A stretch of 64,000 bases of DNA from the NCBI RefSeq assembly GCF_024171995.1, contig NZ_JAMTCT010000001.1, positions 434,001 to 498,000 of the forward strand. Direction: 5' to 3'. A program made the translations under genes and the position numbers. Positions 28,964-37,075 of the stretch are shown piece by piece. How positions within the stretch are numbered: position 1 is the stretch's first letter; the number at the start of each line of letters is the position of its first letter. The notes under the pieces are model-generated. The model worked only from the letters and a program-made list of their open reading frames with translations, ran no database searches and had not been told where the DNA came from. Source of the DNA: Promicromonospora umidemergens. Lineage in GTDB: Bacteria > Actinomycetota > Actinomycetes > Actinomycetales > Cellulomonadaceae.

Positions 28964-29365
28964 ATGAGCTGGGTGGCGAACGTGATGATCTCGGCCGACG
29001 TGGACGACACCGAGAACGCGGAGGCGCTGAGCGAGTGGCTACGGACAGAAGCCCCCCGCCGGTCGAGTCCTGAGCGTCGCGGAGTGGGCTACCTGAGGTT
29101 GCTCACCAGCGCGGAGGACAGCCAATGGGGCGGGTGGAAGGCGCCCGAGTGCGAGGTGTGGGCGGGTGTGCTGAACCATGCTGACCTCGATGCTGTCTGG
29201 CAGCGCTTCTTCGAGATGCCGTGGCGCGAGCCGAACGCGGTGCAACTGTTCGTGATGGACCAGGAAGAGGGCTTCTTCCGGCTGTGGATGATCCGCGGCG
29301 CCGAGCTTCGGCAGTTCGCGCCCCTCGTACCGAGCGAGGACGACGAGGTCTTCTATCGGGAGTGA
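28964..29365 (+). CDS. Hypothetical protein, full-length copy of a duplicated gene
   Basis: The 133-residue protein begins MSWVANVMISADVDD and contains GVGYLRLLTSAEDSQWGGWK and DQEEGFFRLWMIRGAELRQF. I see no signal peptide, membrane span or known motif. A second, 5'-truncated copy that differs at only two residues lies at 31806-32171. The near-identity includes the non-coding DNA after the stop, so the copying was recent. Function is unknown; it does not look like an enzyme I can name. Confidence 0.6.
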   Translation: MSWVANVMISADVDDTENAEALSEWLRTEAPRRSSPERRGVGYLRLLTSAEDSQWGGWKAPECEVWAGVLNHADLDAVWQRFFEMPWREPNAVQLFVMDQEEGFFRLWMIRGAELRQFAPLVPSEDDEVFYRE

Positions 29366-29475
29366 AGAGCCAAGCACAAGGCCGTTCACACTCGGACGGC
29401 GGCGAGCCTGTGCGCGGTCGGATTGGGGAGCAGCTCGGTACACATCGGGTACACATGACCGCCGTCTGAGGCCAT
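28996..29475 (+). repeat. First copy of a 480 bp direct repeat
   Basis: This stretch matches 31802-32280 almost base for base. It includes most of the hypothetical gene and about 110 bp downstream, where only small differences occur near GGTACACATCG. This copy lies inside the rnpB-flanked island, just before its right end; the second copy lies outside. Confidence 0.88.
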
Positions 29476-29591
29476 CCGACGCCACCTCCACCAACGCGCC
29501 CCGGACCCGGCAGAACCGCGAAGTTCCAACGACCCCGCGGTGCCCAACCCACTTGTCGGACATCGCGAGACATACCAGCACACCATCCGGG

Positions 29592-29647
29592 AGAACCCGG
29601 CGTACAGGCCGGCTCGTCCGCTTTAAGCCTCTGACCTGCGTCGGAGC
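29592..29647 (+). repeat. Right direct repeat (attR-like), copy of the rnpB 3' end
   Basis: It matches 24198-24254 with one deletion and about four substitutions and includes the last bases of RNase P RNA plus its T-run. The rest of rnpB is absent, so this is not a second RNA gene. It marks the right end of the 5.4 kb island. Confidence 0.75.
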
Positions 29648-29832
29648 GGTGGCCGGAGAAGCCCGAGCTGTCGCGTTGTGCGAGGTCGTCCGGAGCGGAG
29701 CCTCGCGCAGCGAGCCGGACAGCCATCAACGGCTCGAAGCGATCTCGCCGGTACAGCCGGGTCCATTCGACGCTCGGGCGTTCCACCCAACCAGTGACGT
29801 CTCGGAGTCGCCAGCGTTTCCGGCCAGCGGCC
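29648..29832. other. Unassigned DNA to the right of the island
   Basis: Together with 29476-29591 this region has no frame that I can link to a protein family and no clear promoter or terminator. Short stretches are open on both strands, as expected in GC-rich DNA. Confidence 0.4.
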
Positions 29833-30546
29833 TCAGCTGGATCCTGTTCTCATCCCGCAGGACCACCAGCCCTCGTCCAGCCGGGCCGGGGCGGTGCAGG
29901 CCATGCCATGCATGTCTACGTCGGGTCTGCGGTGCGGCGAGTAGATGTAGCCGCCCGCGTCGTCGACCAGCCGTGCCCACTGCGGAACGAAGATGGTCAC
30001 CGCGCCAGGGTCCTCCGCCTCGTGGTAGAGGTCGACGGAGCCGGTCACGGAGACGAAGTCCAGGGTCCGGGGAAGCTCGGCATATGGCCCGTCGAGATCG
30101 CCCTGCACTGCTCGTTCGACGACGTCGTCGAGCGCGGGGCGCAACGTGTGAAAGTCATGCCGCGCACCGTCATGCGTCAGGCCGGCGCTTCCCGGGAATG
30201 CCCATGACGTTACGAACACCGCACCGAGCACGAAGACGCCCACCGGGAGCCTGTGGGCCGCTCGGCGTCTCACGATGCTGAGTATGACAATCGAGACCGT
30301 GACGAAGCCGACGGTCCATGCGAGACCTCGCCCGATCGCGGCGCCGAGGTCCTCACCGAGGACACCGTTGAACCCGCCGTGTTCCAGAACCTGCCACAGT
30401 CCGATCGGCAAGGCCCCGAGCTTGTAGCCCGTCCAGGCGAAGACCTGGGAAGCCCCGATGAGCATGAGCACGACGCCAACCGGCACCAGGACGATTCTCG
30501 TCCAGCCGCCCGAAACCCGTGGCGGAGTGTTCTGATCGGCTGTCAT
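29833..30546 (-). CDS. Hypothetical membrane protein with three N-terminal spans
   Basis: The 237-residue protein has three hydrophobic segments in the first about 125 residues (RIVLVPVGVVLMLIGASQVF, LAWTVGFVTVSIVILSIV, LPVGVFVLGAVFVTSWAF). An approximately 105-residue C-terminal domain follows with FVSVTGSVDLYHEAEDPGAV. Two cysteines near the end (MACTAPARL and WWSCGM) may form a disulfide outside the cell. I do not recognise the family. It stands alone on the minus strand between the island and the P-loop kinase operon. Confidence 0.6.
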   Translation of the reverse strand: MTADQNTPPRVSGGWTRIVLVPVGVVLMLIGASQVFAWTGYKLGALPIGLWQVLEHGGFNGVLGEDLGAAIGRGLAWTVGFVTVSIVILSIVRRRAAHRLPVGVFVLGAVFVTSWAFPGSAGLTHDGARHDFHTLRPALDDVVERAVQGDLDGPYAELPRTLDFVSVTGSVDLYHEAEDPGAVTIFVPQWARLVDDAGGYIYSPHRRPDVDMHGMACTAPARLDEGWWSCGMRTGSS

Positions 30547-30936
30547 GCCGGGATGCTACTGGCACACCGGAACCTAAGGGCAGGACCGTGGGTGCCAGCC
30601 CGGCACTCGGCGATCCGCACGCTCCCACTGGCGCATGAGCGAGCACGACGCGAGGCAGTCCGCAGATAGCCCGCATAAGGTCCGCGCCAGCCCGTCCGGC
30701 GCCAACATGACCAACGGCCGGGAGCGTTGGAATCCCGATGCTCCCGGCCGCTGCCCCTCCAGCCATACCGTGCCAGATGTCCGGACTGCGATCCACGAAC
30801 CACCGGCGCATAGTGCAGTGCGGCTTCAGCGCCACTGCTCGCAGGCTCGACGGGTCGAAGCCCGCGACGATACCTGGTTCCTCGATCGCGGTGAATTGGC
30901 TGGCGAGGAACCCCAGCGCAGAGGCAAGATCTGCGA
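30547..30936. other. Gene-free stretch, nothing recognised
   Basis: About 390 bp between a minus-strand membrane protein and a plus-strand operon. I see no frame with family similarity, no strong hairpin and no clear promoter. Confidence 0.4.
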
Positions 30937-31197
30937 GTGGCTGACCTGCTGTGGGACGGGGTCAAAGAGTTCTTCGACCCCGATCTGATGGGTGCGTTGC
31001 CGGACTTGCTCGTACCCGGGGCGTCGGTCGAGGACTGGTTCTGCGCGTTCCTCTCCGCGATCGGACGGCAGGTGGCGAAACCAGTGCTGATGAGCTCCGA
31101 AGGCGGCGACGGGCACCATCCCCTACTCGGGTTCGACGTCGAGAGCGATCGGGTAGTGCTGTTGGCGGAGCCGTTCGAGAACACGGTCAGGACATGA
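30937..31197 (+). CDS. Small hypothetical acidic protein
   Basis: The 86-residue product starts with a GTG and reads ADLLWDGVKEFFDPDLMGAL, followed by VEDWFCAFLSAIG. It has no signal or membrane segment. Its stop overlaps the ATG of the P-loop kinase gene (ATGA), so the two are translated together; that coupling is the main reason to trust it. It may form a complex with the kinase. No family recognised. Confidence 0.55.
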   Translation: MADLLWDGVKEFFDPDLMGALPDLLVPGASVEDWFCAFLSAIGRQVAKPVLMSSEGGDGHHPLLGFDVESDRVVLLAEPFENTVRT

Positions 31198-31730
31198 TCG
31201 ACAAGATTCAGCGCCGCGCGGGTTCGCGGCTGGTCATAATCAGCGGCCCGATCGCGTCCGGGAAGAGCACACTGGCCGTCGAGCTGGTTCGGCTGTTACG
31301 GCTGGAGGGCTTCTCGGTGGCGCTCACCGACGTCGACACCGTTGCGGAGATGGCGCTGCCGACACTTCCAGACTGGGATTGGGCTCATGGGATCCATGCA
31401 GAGCTGATCGGCGCCTGGCTGACGACCGACATCGACATCGTGGTCGACGAAGGCACTTCCAACCCGACCGAAGTGCAACAGGTCCTTGACCAGGTGCCTG
31501 CGGGCACCGATGTTCTCCACGTCGTGCTGACGGCGGACTTCGACGCCTCTCTCGCCCGGGCGAGAGCAGATTCCGGACGCGGAGTGAGCAAGGATCCGAG
31601 ATTCCTCCGTGCTGAGCACGAGACTTACGCGCATCATCTGTCGCACCTGCCGAGCGGCCTGCGCCTGCACGTCGAGGGTCAGGAGCCCGCGGGGTTGGCA
31701 CGCCAGGTGTTCAACAGCCTTCTGCCATGA
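31194..31730 (+). CDS. P-loop small-molecule kinase or NTPase
   Basis: The 178-residue protein begins with beta-strand 1 and the Walker A loop LVIISGPIASGKSTLAVELV. TDVDTVAEMALP comes at the Walker B / substrate site and TDIDIVVDEGTSN at the next strand. RARADSGRGVSKDPRFL looks like a lid region with basic residues. The size and layout fit shikimate-kinase-like or chloramphenicol-phosphotransferase-like kinases. The substrate is unknown. It is coupled to the small acidic protein upstream. Confidence 0.75.
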   Translation: MIDKIQRRAGSRLVIISGPIASGKSTLAVELVRLLRLEGFSVALTDVDTVAEMALPTLPDWDWAHGIHAELIGAWLTTDIDIVVDEGTSNPTEVQQVLDQVPAGTDVLHVVLTADFDASLARARADSGRGVSKDPRFLRAEHETYAHHLSHLPSGLRLHVEGQEPAGLARQVFNSLLP

Positions 31731-31801
31731 GGACACGTCGCACGCGGCGGGAGGGCGTGAGGCGACGCATTTATACCCGGAAGATCGTGGTGCCGCGCTG
31801 T

Positions 31802-32280
31802 CGACATGGACGACACCGAGAACGCGAACGCGCTGAGCGAGTGGCTACGGACAGAAGCCCCCCGCCGGTCGAGTCCTGAGCGTCGCGGAGTGGGCTACCT
31901 GAGGTTGCTCACGAGCGCGGAGGACAGCCAATGGGGCGGGTGGAAGGCGCCCGAGTGCGAGGTGTGGGCGGGTGTGCTGAACCATGCTGACCTCGATGCT
32001 GTCCGGCAGCGCTTCTTCGAGATGCCGTGGCGCGAGCCGAACGCGGTGCAACTGTTCGTGATGGACCAGGAAGAGGGCTTCTTCCGGCTGTGGATGATCC
32101 GCGGCGCCGAGCTTCGGCAGTTCGCGCCCCTCGTACCGAGCGAGGACGACGAGGTCTTCTATCGGGAGTGAAGAGCCAAGCACAAGGCCGTTCACACTCG
32201 GACGGCGGCGAGCCTGCACGCGGTCTGATTGGAGGGCAGCTCGGTACACATCGGTACACATGACCGCCGTCTGAGCCCAT
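31802..32280 (+). repeat. Second copy of the 480 bp direct repeat
   Basis: It matches 28996-29475 almost exactly but begins 12 codons inside the gene of the first copy, so this gene has lost its 5' end. The two copies could recombine and delete the 2.8 kb between them. Confidence 0.88.
31806..32171 (+). CDS. Hypothetical protein, 5'-truncated copy of the 28964 gene
   Basis: The 121-residue frame starts at an ATG where the intact copy has valine 13, then follows it with two changes (Glu to Asn near the start, Trp to Arg in DAVRQRFF). The upstream sequence is unrelated to the first copy, so its promoter and first residues are lost. I see no good ribosome site before the ATG, so it may not be expressed. 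The change from tryptophan to arginine also hints at relaxed selection. Confidence 0.45.
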   Translation: MDDTENANALSEWLRTEAPRRSSPERRGVGYLRLLTSAEDSQWGGWKAPECEVWAGVLNHADLDAVRQRFFEMPWREPNAVQLFVMDQEEGFFRLWMIRGAELRQFAPLVPSEDDEVFYRE

Positions 32281-32283
32281 CAA

Positions 32284-32397
32284 GGTTCGAGCAGGCGTTC
32301 TCGGCGGACGCCGGAGCGACCTGGGAGACGAACTGGATCGCAGAATCCGAAGCTGAAGGGAAGGCTGCCGGCCGCGGCGCTGTCGGGCTCTGCTGAG
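32284..32397 (+). pseudogene. Possible C-terminal scrap of a DUF1579-like gene
   Basis: Right after the repeat the frame reads FEQAFSADAGATWETNWIAE and ends at TGA 32397. The pattern FSxDGGATWExNW is common at the end of small secreted or cytoplasmic beta-barrel proteins in actinomycetes. Nothing else of such a gene is present. This is a weak call; the rest of 32281-32480 shows nothing. Confidence 0.3.
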
Positions 32398-32480
32398 GTG
32401 GATCAGATTCCGATCGCGTCGGTCAGGGCGGGTCGGGACTCCTGGAGCCCCCCGACGGGCTCCGGGCAACAGCGACCGAC

Positions 32481-32855
32481 TCAGCCCCGCACGCCGCCCC
32501 ACGTGACGAACTGGCCGGCAAGCACGGAGAGGATCAGCAGGCCGCCGAGCCCCCATACGGCAACCATGGCCCGATGCCGGCCCTGCGTCAGCAAGAGGAA
32601 CGTCACTGCGCTGTAGGCCAGCGAGACGACGACCGCGGAGATGAACGCCGGTGTGAAGCGGGCGTGCGGCGCGCAGCCGGGCGGCGCCGGGTACACCAGC
32701 GCACACACCGTCCCGTGGCCGGGCGGATTGGCGAGGGTCCAGATGTTCACGAGGGTCCAGGCGGCGATCACCGCGGCGGCGACGAGCGCGAGCGCGTGCC
32801 CGACGGCGTAGAGCGTCGCTCGGGTCTCTTGGTCGTCCGCGTCAGCCTCTCCCAC
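32481..32855 (-). CDS. Small hypothetical membrane protein
   Basis: The 124-residue protein has three membrane segments: ALALVAAAVIAAWTLVNIWT, PAFISAVVVSLAYSAVTFLL and AVWGLGGLLILSVLAG. A cysteine-containing loop (TVCALVYPAPPGCAPH) lies between the first two. The GTG at 32855 follows a TATAGG box on the minus strand. No family recognised; many actinomycetes have similar small proteins of unknown function. Confidence 0.55.
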   Translation of the reverse strand: MGEADADDQETRATLYAVGHALALVAAAVIAAWTLVNIWTLANPPGHGTVCALVYPAPPGCAPHARFTPAFISAVVVSLAYSAVTFLLLTQGRHRAMVAVWGLGGLLILSVLAGQFVTWGGVRG

Positions 32856-33071
32856 GATCCGAGAGCCTATAGACCGCCGCCTCGAAAGCCGAGCAAAGAG
32901 GCAGCCGAGCGTGGAACAGGCGGAGCAGCAGGCGAGGCTCATGGGCGAGGCGGGGCCTTTCCACGGCGTCCACAAATGGTTCGCTCTCGAGTGATGAACA
33001 CCTCGCAACAGCGCGGTGGTATCGAAGTGCCGTCGACAGGCCGGGCCGCCGATGCTGCTTAAACTGCTGCC

Positions 33072-33872
33072 GTGTCTGCCGCCACTCGCCACAATGTCCA
33101 GGTCGCCGGCGCCCCGGTGGGCGCCCCGGCCATGGTCTTCGCCCACGGCTTCGGCTGCGACCAGTCCATGTGGCGGCTGGTGGCCCCGGCTTTCGAGGAC
33201 GACTTCCGCGTGGTCCTGCTCGACCACGTCGGCGCCGGCGGGTCTGATCTCGCGGCGTACGACCCCGACCGGCACGCGTCTCTCGAGGGCTACGCGGACG
33301 ACGTCGTCGAGCTCCTGGAGGAGCTCGCGCTCGGCCCGGTCGTGTTCGTGGGCCACTCGGTGAGCGCGACCATCGCGCTGCTCGCCGCCGCGCGGCGGCC
33401 CGAGCTCTTCGACCGCCTCGTGCTGGTCGGCCCCAGCCCGCGCTACGTCGACGACGTCGGCTACCGCGGGGGGTTCTCGGCCCAGGAGATCGAGGAGCTG
33501 CTGGAGACCATGGACGCCAACTACCTCGGCTGGTCCGCGTTCATCGCGCCGGTGATCATGGGCAGCTCGGACCGACCCGAGCTCGGTGAGGAGCTGACCA
33601 ACTCCTTCTGCCGCACGGACCCGGCCATCGCCAAGCGCTTCGCGCGCACGACCTTCCTCTCCGACAACCGGGCCGACCTGGCCGCCGTCCGTACGCCGAG
33701 CCTTGTGGTCCAGTGCCGAGAGGACGTCATCGCTCCGGTCGAGGTGGGCGAGTACGTGCACGACCAGCTCGCCGACAGCAAGTTCGTTCTCATCGACGCC
33801 GTCGGCCACTGCCCGAACCTCAGCGCTCCCGAGGAGCTGATCACCGCGATGCGCGAGTATCTCTCTCCGTGA
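33072..33872 (+). CDS. rsbQ: RsbQ-like alpha/beta hydrolase (sigma-factor pathway regulator)
   Basis: The 266-residue protein matches RsbQ and the related plant receptors D14/KAI2 in length and motifs: oxyanion FAHGFGCDQSMW, nucleophile VFVGHSVSATIALLAA (serine), aspartate in CREDVIAP, and histidine in AVGHCPNLS. RsbQ is needed for RsbP phosphatase to respond to energy stress in Bacillus and probably binds a small hydrophobic ligand. A TAAACT box six bases before the GTG suggests leaderless transcription. Its stop overlaps the rsbP start (GTGA), which fixes the partnership. Confidence 0.88.
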   Translation: MSAATRHNVQVAGAPVGAPAMVFAHGFGCDQSMWRLVAPAFEDDFRVVLLDHVGAGGSDLAAYDPDRHASLEGYADDVVELLEELALGPVVFVGHSVSATIALLAAARRPELFDRLVLVGPSPRYVDDVGYRGGFSAQEIEELLETMDANYLGWSAFIAPVIMGSSDRPELGEELTNSFCRTDPAIAKRFARTTFLSDNRADLAAVRTPSLVVQCREDVIAPVEVGEYVHDQLADSKFVLIDAVGHCPNLSAPEELITAMREYLSP

Positions 33873-35530
33873 CGCCTCCAGGGCGTGCCCGCTCGTGGGA
33901 CTCGGCCCCCGTAGCCCTGCTCCGTCTGGACGGCGCGGGCGCGATCCTCGATGCCAACGACACGTTCCGTAGCTGGTTCGACGACGCCGGCGCGCGGGAC
34001 CTGCGGGGCACCCGGCTGAGCGCGTTGCTGTCCGTGGGCGGCCGGATCTACTGGGAGACGCACCTCGCCCCGCTGCTGCGCATGCAGGGCCGGGTCGAGG
34101 AGATCGCGGTCGAGCTGCGCGCCGGCGGCACCCGCCGTCCGGTCCTGCTCTCCGCGGAGCTGCACGGCGACGGGGACGACGACGACATCGTCATCAACGT
34201 GGCCCTGTTCGACGCTCGCGAGCGGTCACGGTTCGAGCGTGAGCTGATGGCGGCCCACGCGGAAGCGGAGCGGTCCGCGGCGAGCGTCCGCACGCTCCTC
34301 GTCACGACCACAGCCCTCGCCCGGGCGGCGGGCGTCGAGGGCGTCTGCGAGGCGCTCGTGCACGCGGCGGTCGGCGAGTTCCGCGCCGAGTCAGCGTCGG
34401 TCTGGCTCGTCGATGGTTCGGGAACGCTCACCCTGCGCGCGCGGCTGGGTGACGACGCGTCGGTCGAGAAGCCGTCCGCGGCGCTCCTGGAGGCGACGAG
34501 AGACGCTGCGAGCATCACCGATGGCTCCGGGGAGTCCGCCGCCGCAGCGGCCGAGGTCGTGATCGCGCCCGACGGTCAGGTCGTGGTCCCGCTGCACGGC
34601 GCCGACACGTTCCACGGCATCCTGGTCCTCGCCCCGCGGGCGCACGCTGGAGACGACGCGCTGGACCGCGGGGCGCTGGCCGCCACCGGACAGCAGGGCG
34701 GCGTCGCGCTCGACCGTGCGGTGCTGCACGAGCAGAGCGTTTCGGTGGCGTACGAGCTGCAGCGCGCGATGCTCACCGAACATCTGCCTCAGCCCGAGCG
34801 CGCCCGCCTCAGTACCGACTACCGGCCCGCGGAACGCTCGCTCGAGGTCGGTGGCGACTGGTACGACGCCTTCTGGGTGGACGACGTGACCCTCGCGCTG
34901 GCCGTGGGTGACGTCGTCGGGCACGGGCTGGATTCCGCGACCGCGATGGGACAGCTGCGGACGGTCGTGCGTAGCTGTGCCGAGAGCGGTGTCGGCCCCG
35001 TCGAGGTGCTCGCCCGCGTGGACCGCTTCGTCCAGCGGCGCGGGGTCGGCTTCGGGTCCACGCTCGTCTATGCCGAGCTCGACGTGACTACGGGGCGGCT
35101 CGTCTTCGCGTGCGCTGGGCACCCTCCACCCCTCGTGACCCGGCCCGACGGCGACGCCGAGTTCCTGTGGCAGGGGCGCCGGCGGCCCTTGGGCGTAATC
35201 ACCGCGACCGATGCCCCGGTGCTGCCGCCCGCGGCAGTGATGGCGGACCGGTCGGGTCGGCACTCCACGCACCTCTCAGGGCCGGAGGCCGGGCCGGGGG
35301 TCCTCGAGCTCCGCCGCGGTGACGTGCTGTGGCTCTACACCGACGGGATGGTCGAGCGGCGTGACCGCAGCCTGCCCACGGGCCTGGAGGCGTTCGCCAG
35401 GGCAGCCGCCGGGTCTCCGGGCGCAGCGGTCGCCTCCGAGCTCGTCCCGTCGCTGCTCGGCGGCGAGCTCAACGAGTACGACGACGCGTGCGTGCTCCGG
35501 CTCGAGTGGGATGCCCTCGACACCTCCTGA
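33869..35530 (+). CDS. rsbP: RsbP-like PAS-GAF-PP2C phosphatase (SpoIIE family)
   Basis: The 553-residue protein has a PAS domain (about residues 10-120, LLRLDGAGAILDANDTFRSW), a short coiled link (ERSRFERELMAAHAEAERSA), a GAF-like domain (about 145-290), and a C-terminal SpoIIE/PP2C phosphatase (about 300-550). Metal-site motifs are EVGGDWYDAFWV, AVGDVVGHGLDSATAMGQL and LWLYTDGMVERRD. It would dephosphorylate a STAS anti-sigma antagonist in a partner-switching chain. Bacillus RsbP has only PAS and PP2C, so the GAF domain is an added sensor. A STAS protein is encoded 7 kb away at 42622. Confidence 0.87.
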   Translation: MTPPGRARSWDSAPVALLRLDGAGAILDANDTFRSWFDDAGARDLRGTRLSALLSVGGRIYWETHLAPLLRMQGRVEEIAVELRAGGTRRPVLLSAELHGDGDDDDIVINVALFDARERSRFERELMAAHAEAERSAASVRTLLVTTTALARAAGVEGVCEALVHAAVGEFRAESASVWLVDGSGTLTLRARLGDDASVEKPSAALLEATRDAASITDGSGESAAAAAEVVIAPDGQVVVPLHGADTFHGILVLAPRAHAGDDALDRGALAATGQQGGVALDRAVLHEQSVSVAYELQRAMLTEHLPQPERARLSTDYRPAERSLEVGGDWYDAFWVDDVTLALAVGDVVGHGLDSATAMGQLRTVVRSCAESGVGPVEVLARVDRFVQRRGVGFGSTLVYAELDVTTGRLVFACAGHPPPLVTRPDGDAEFLWQGRRRPLGVITATDAPVLPPAAVMADRSGRHSTHLSGPEAGPGVLELRRGDVLWLYTDGMVERRDRSLPTGLEAFARAAAGSPGAAVASELVPSLLGGELNEYDDACVLRLEWDALDTS

Positions 35531-35658
35531 ACGCAGAGCCCGCCGGCGCGTACGGTCGGGCACTGTTCGCCCTCATCGAGCTCAGCCGATGGCCTGTAGC
35601 GCGTCCGGGTGCTGGTCAGGGGCGCGGCAGGCGACGAAGCTCGTGGCAGCGTGCGAGC

Positions 35659-36231
35659 ATGAAACTGTACGAGCGGATCGACGGTCGGCTGCGAGAGTTC
35701 GTCGAGCGGCAGCATGTGTTCTTCGTGGCGACGGCGCCGCTCACCCCGGACGGGCACGTCAACGTCTCGCCGCGCGGAGTTCCCGGCACCTTCGCCGTGC
35801 TCGACGACCACACGTTCGCGTGGCTCGACGGCACCGGCAGCGGGAGCGAGACGGTGGCGCACCTCCGCGAGAACGGCCGGATCACCGTGATGTTCTGCGC
35901 GTTCGACGGCGCGCCGAACATCGTCCGGCTCCACGGCACCGGCCGCGTCGTGACCCGGTACGACGACGAGTACTCCGCACTCGCGAGCCGCTTCACCGAC
36001 CTACCGGGTGCCCGCGCGGTCATCGTGGTCGACGTCGACCGCGTCTCGGACAGCTGCGGCTGGGGCGTGCCCCTCATGGCGTACGGGGGCGAGCGGGATC
36101 TGATCGGGCCGTACTTCGAGCGGAAGGGCGAGGCGGGACAGCAGGAGTTCCGGCGGCGCAAGAACTGGACGAGCATCGACGGTCTGCCGGCCTACGACGT
36201 CGACCCGCTGGACGACGTCGACCCGCGCTGA
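35659..36231 (+). CDS. Pyridoxamine 5'-phosphate oxidase-family flavin-binding protein
   Basis: The 190-residue split-barrel protein has HVFFVATAPLTPDGHVNVSP and RGVPGTFAVLDDHTFAWLD in the flavin-binding region and GRITVMFCAFDGAPNIVRLH in the core strands. The C-terminal helix carries KGEAGQQEFRRRKNWTSIDG. Relatives bind FMN or F420 and reduce or sense small molecules; the exact cofactor is not clear. It starts at the ATG at 35659 and stands alone. Confidence 0.8.
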   Translation: MKLYERIDGRLREFVERQHVFFVATAPLTPDGHVNVSPRGVPGTFAVLDDHTFAWLDGTGSGSETVAHLRENGRITVMFCAFDGAPNIVRLHGTGRVVTRYDDEYSALASRFTDLPGARAVIVVDVDRVSDSCGWGVPLMAYGGERDLIGPYFERKGEAGQQEFRRRKNWTSIDGLPAYDVDPLDDVDPR

Positions 36232-36263
36232 GGCCGCCGCCGGTACCCGACGCTCGCCGTCGC

Positions 36264-36282
36264 CGGGCCCGTGTCGGGCCCG
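36264..36282. terminator. Small GC hairpin between convergent genes
   Basis: CGGGCCCG occurs twice, at 36264-36271 and 36275-36282, and can fold as a tight eight-pair hairpin. It lies between the ends of two convergent genes and may stop transcription from both sides. Confidence 0.4.
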
Positions 36283-36413
36283 CGTCGGGCGGGGCACGAT
36301 CAGCCGAGGCAGCGTCGGATGCGGTCCGCGACGCCTACGCCGTGTTCGTCGCGGACCACACCATCGTGCTTCCTCTCCTGCGTCCGAGCCGTGCTGTCGG
36401 CGAGACGCAGGTC

Positions 36414-36845
36414 CTAGCGCTGCCGATCGACGGGGAGGCTGCCACGCATCTCCGAGATCAGCTGCGGGGTGAGCGTGCCCTCGGTGCGGGACACCAGGAG
36501 AGCCATCTCGTACCCGACGAGGCCGATGTCGCACGTAGCCTCGGCGACAACGCCGAGCACGGACCCGTTCGAGACGCTCATCAGGAACAGGAACCCCTTG
36601 TCCATCTCGATGATCGTCTGGCGGACGTTGCCGCCGTTGAGCTGTCGAGAGGCTCCACGCGTGAGGCTCGACATGCCTGAGACGATCGCCGCGAGCTGGT
36701 CGCCGCTGGTGCGGTCGAGCTGGTCGGACATCGCCATGAGCAGGCCGTCTGCTGAAACGACGAGCGTGTGCCGGCTGCCTGGGACGGTGCGCACGAAGTT
36801 GTCGAGCAGCCACCCGAAATTCGTTGCTTCGGTACTGAGGGTCAC
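36414..36845 (-). CDS. Roadblock/LC7-domain protein (CvnB/MglB-like)
   Basis: The 143-residue protein is a single roadblock domain: FGWLLDNFVRTVPGSRHTLV, VVSADGLLMAMSDQLDR, MSSLTRGASRQLNGG. In Streptomyces conservons the same domain (CvnB) works with a sensor kinase, a DUF742 protein, a Ras-like GTPase and often a P450. None of the others is adjacent. It would act as GTPase regulator in the cytoplasm at a partner encoded elsewhere. Start ATG at 36845; the ribosome site is weak. Confidence 0.85.
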   Translation of the reverse strand: MTLSTEATNFGWLLDNFVRTVPGSRHTLVVSADGLLMAMSDQLDRTSGDQLAAIVSGMSSLTRGASRQLNGGNVRQTIIEMDKGFLFLMSVSNGSVLGVVAEATCDIGLVGYEMALLVSRTEGTLTPQLISEMRGSLPVDRQR

Positions 36846-36883
36846 TCTTCTGCTCCTCTGGTGCCTGCTTCCCGCGGACGGGC

Positions 36884-37075
36884 TCAGTCAGGCAACCGGT
36901 AGAACTTGCGGATCTGGGCGTAGAGCATGCATGCGGGAACGACGCGGCGCAGCATGCTGGTGCGTCCGGTCAACAGGTCGGCGGGGTACCGCAGCTTCGG
37001 TTTGGGATCCGTCGCTGCGGCCACGATAGCCCTCGCAACGGTCGTAAGAAACGATGCAGTCTCGCACGTTCATCT
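36884..37075 (-). pseudogene. C-terminal relic of a short-chain dehydrogenase
   Basis: The minus-strand frame ending at 36884 reads VARAIVAAATDPKPKLRYPA and then SMLRRVVPACMLYAQIRKFY. This matches the C-terminal substrate-pocket region of classical SDRs, which often read PKPKxRYxxG. The Rossmann fold and catalytic Ser-Tyr-Lys are gone, replaced by the end of the dehalogenase gene. A relic, not a gene. Confidence 0.6.

Noticed and set aside
29592-29647. Second RNase P RNA gene
   Set aside because: Only the last about 30 bases of the RNA are present, without the P4 or other core elements; it is an attachment-site copy.
30543-31184. 213-codon minus-strand frame between the membrane protein and the kinase operon
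   Set aside because: No motif or coding-like composition, and it runs opposite to the coupled 30937/31194 genes.
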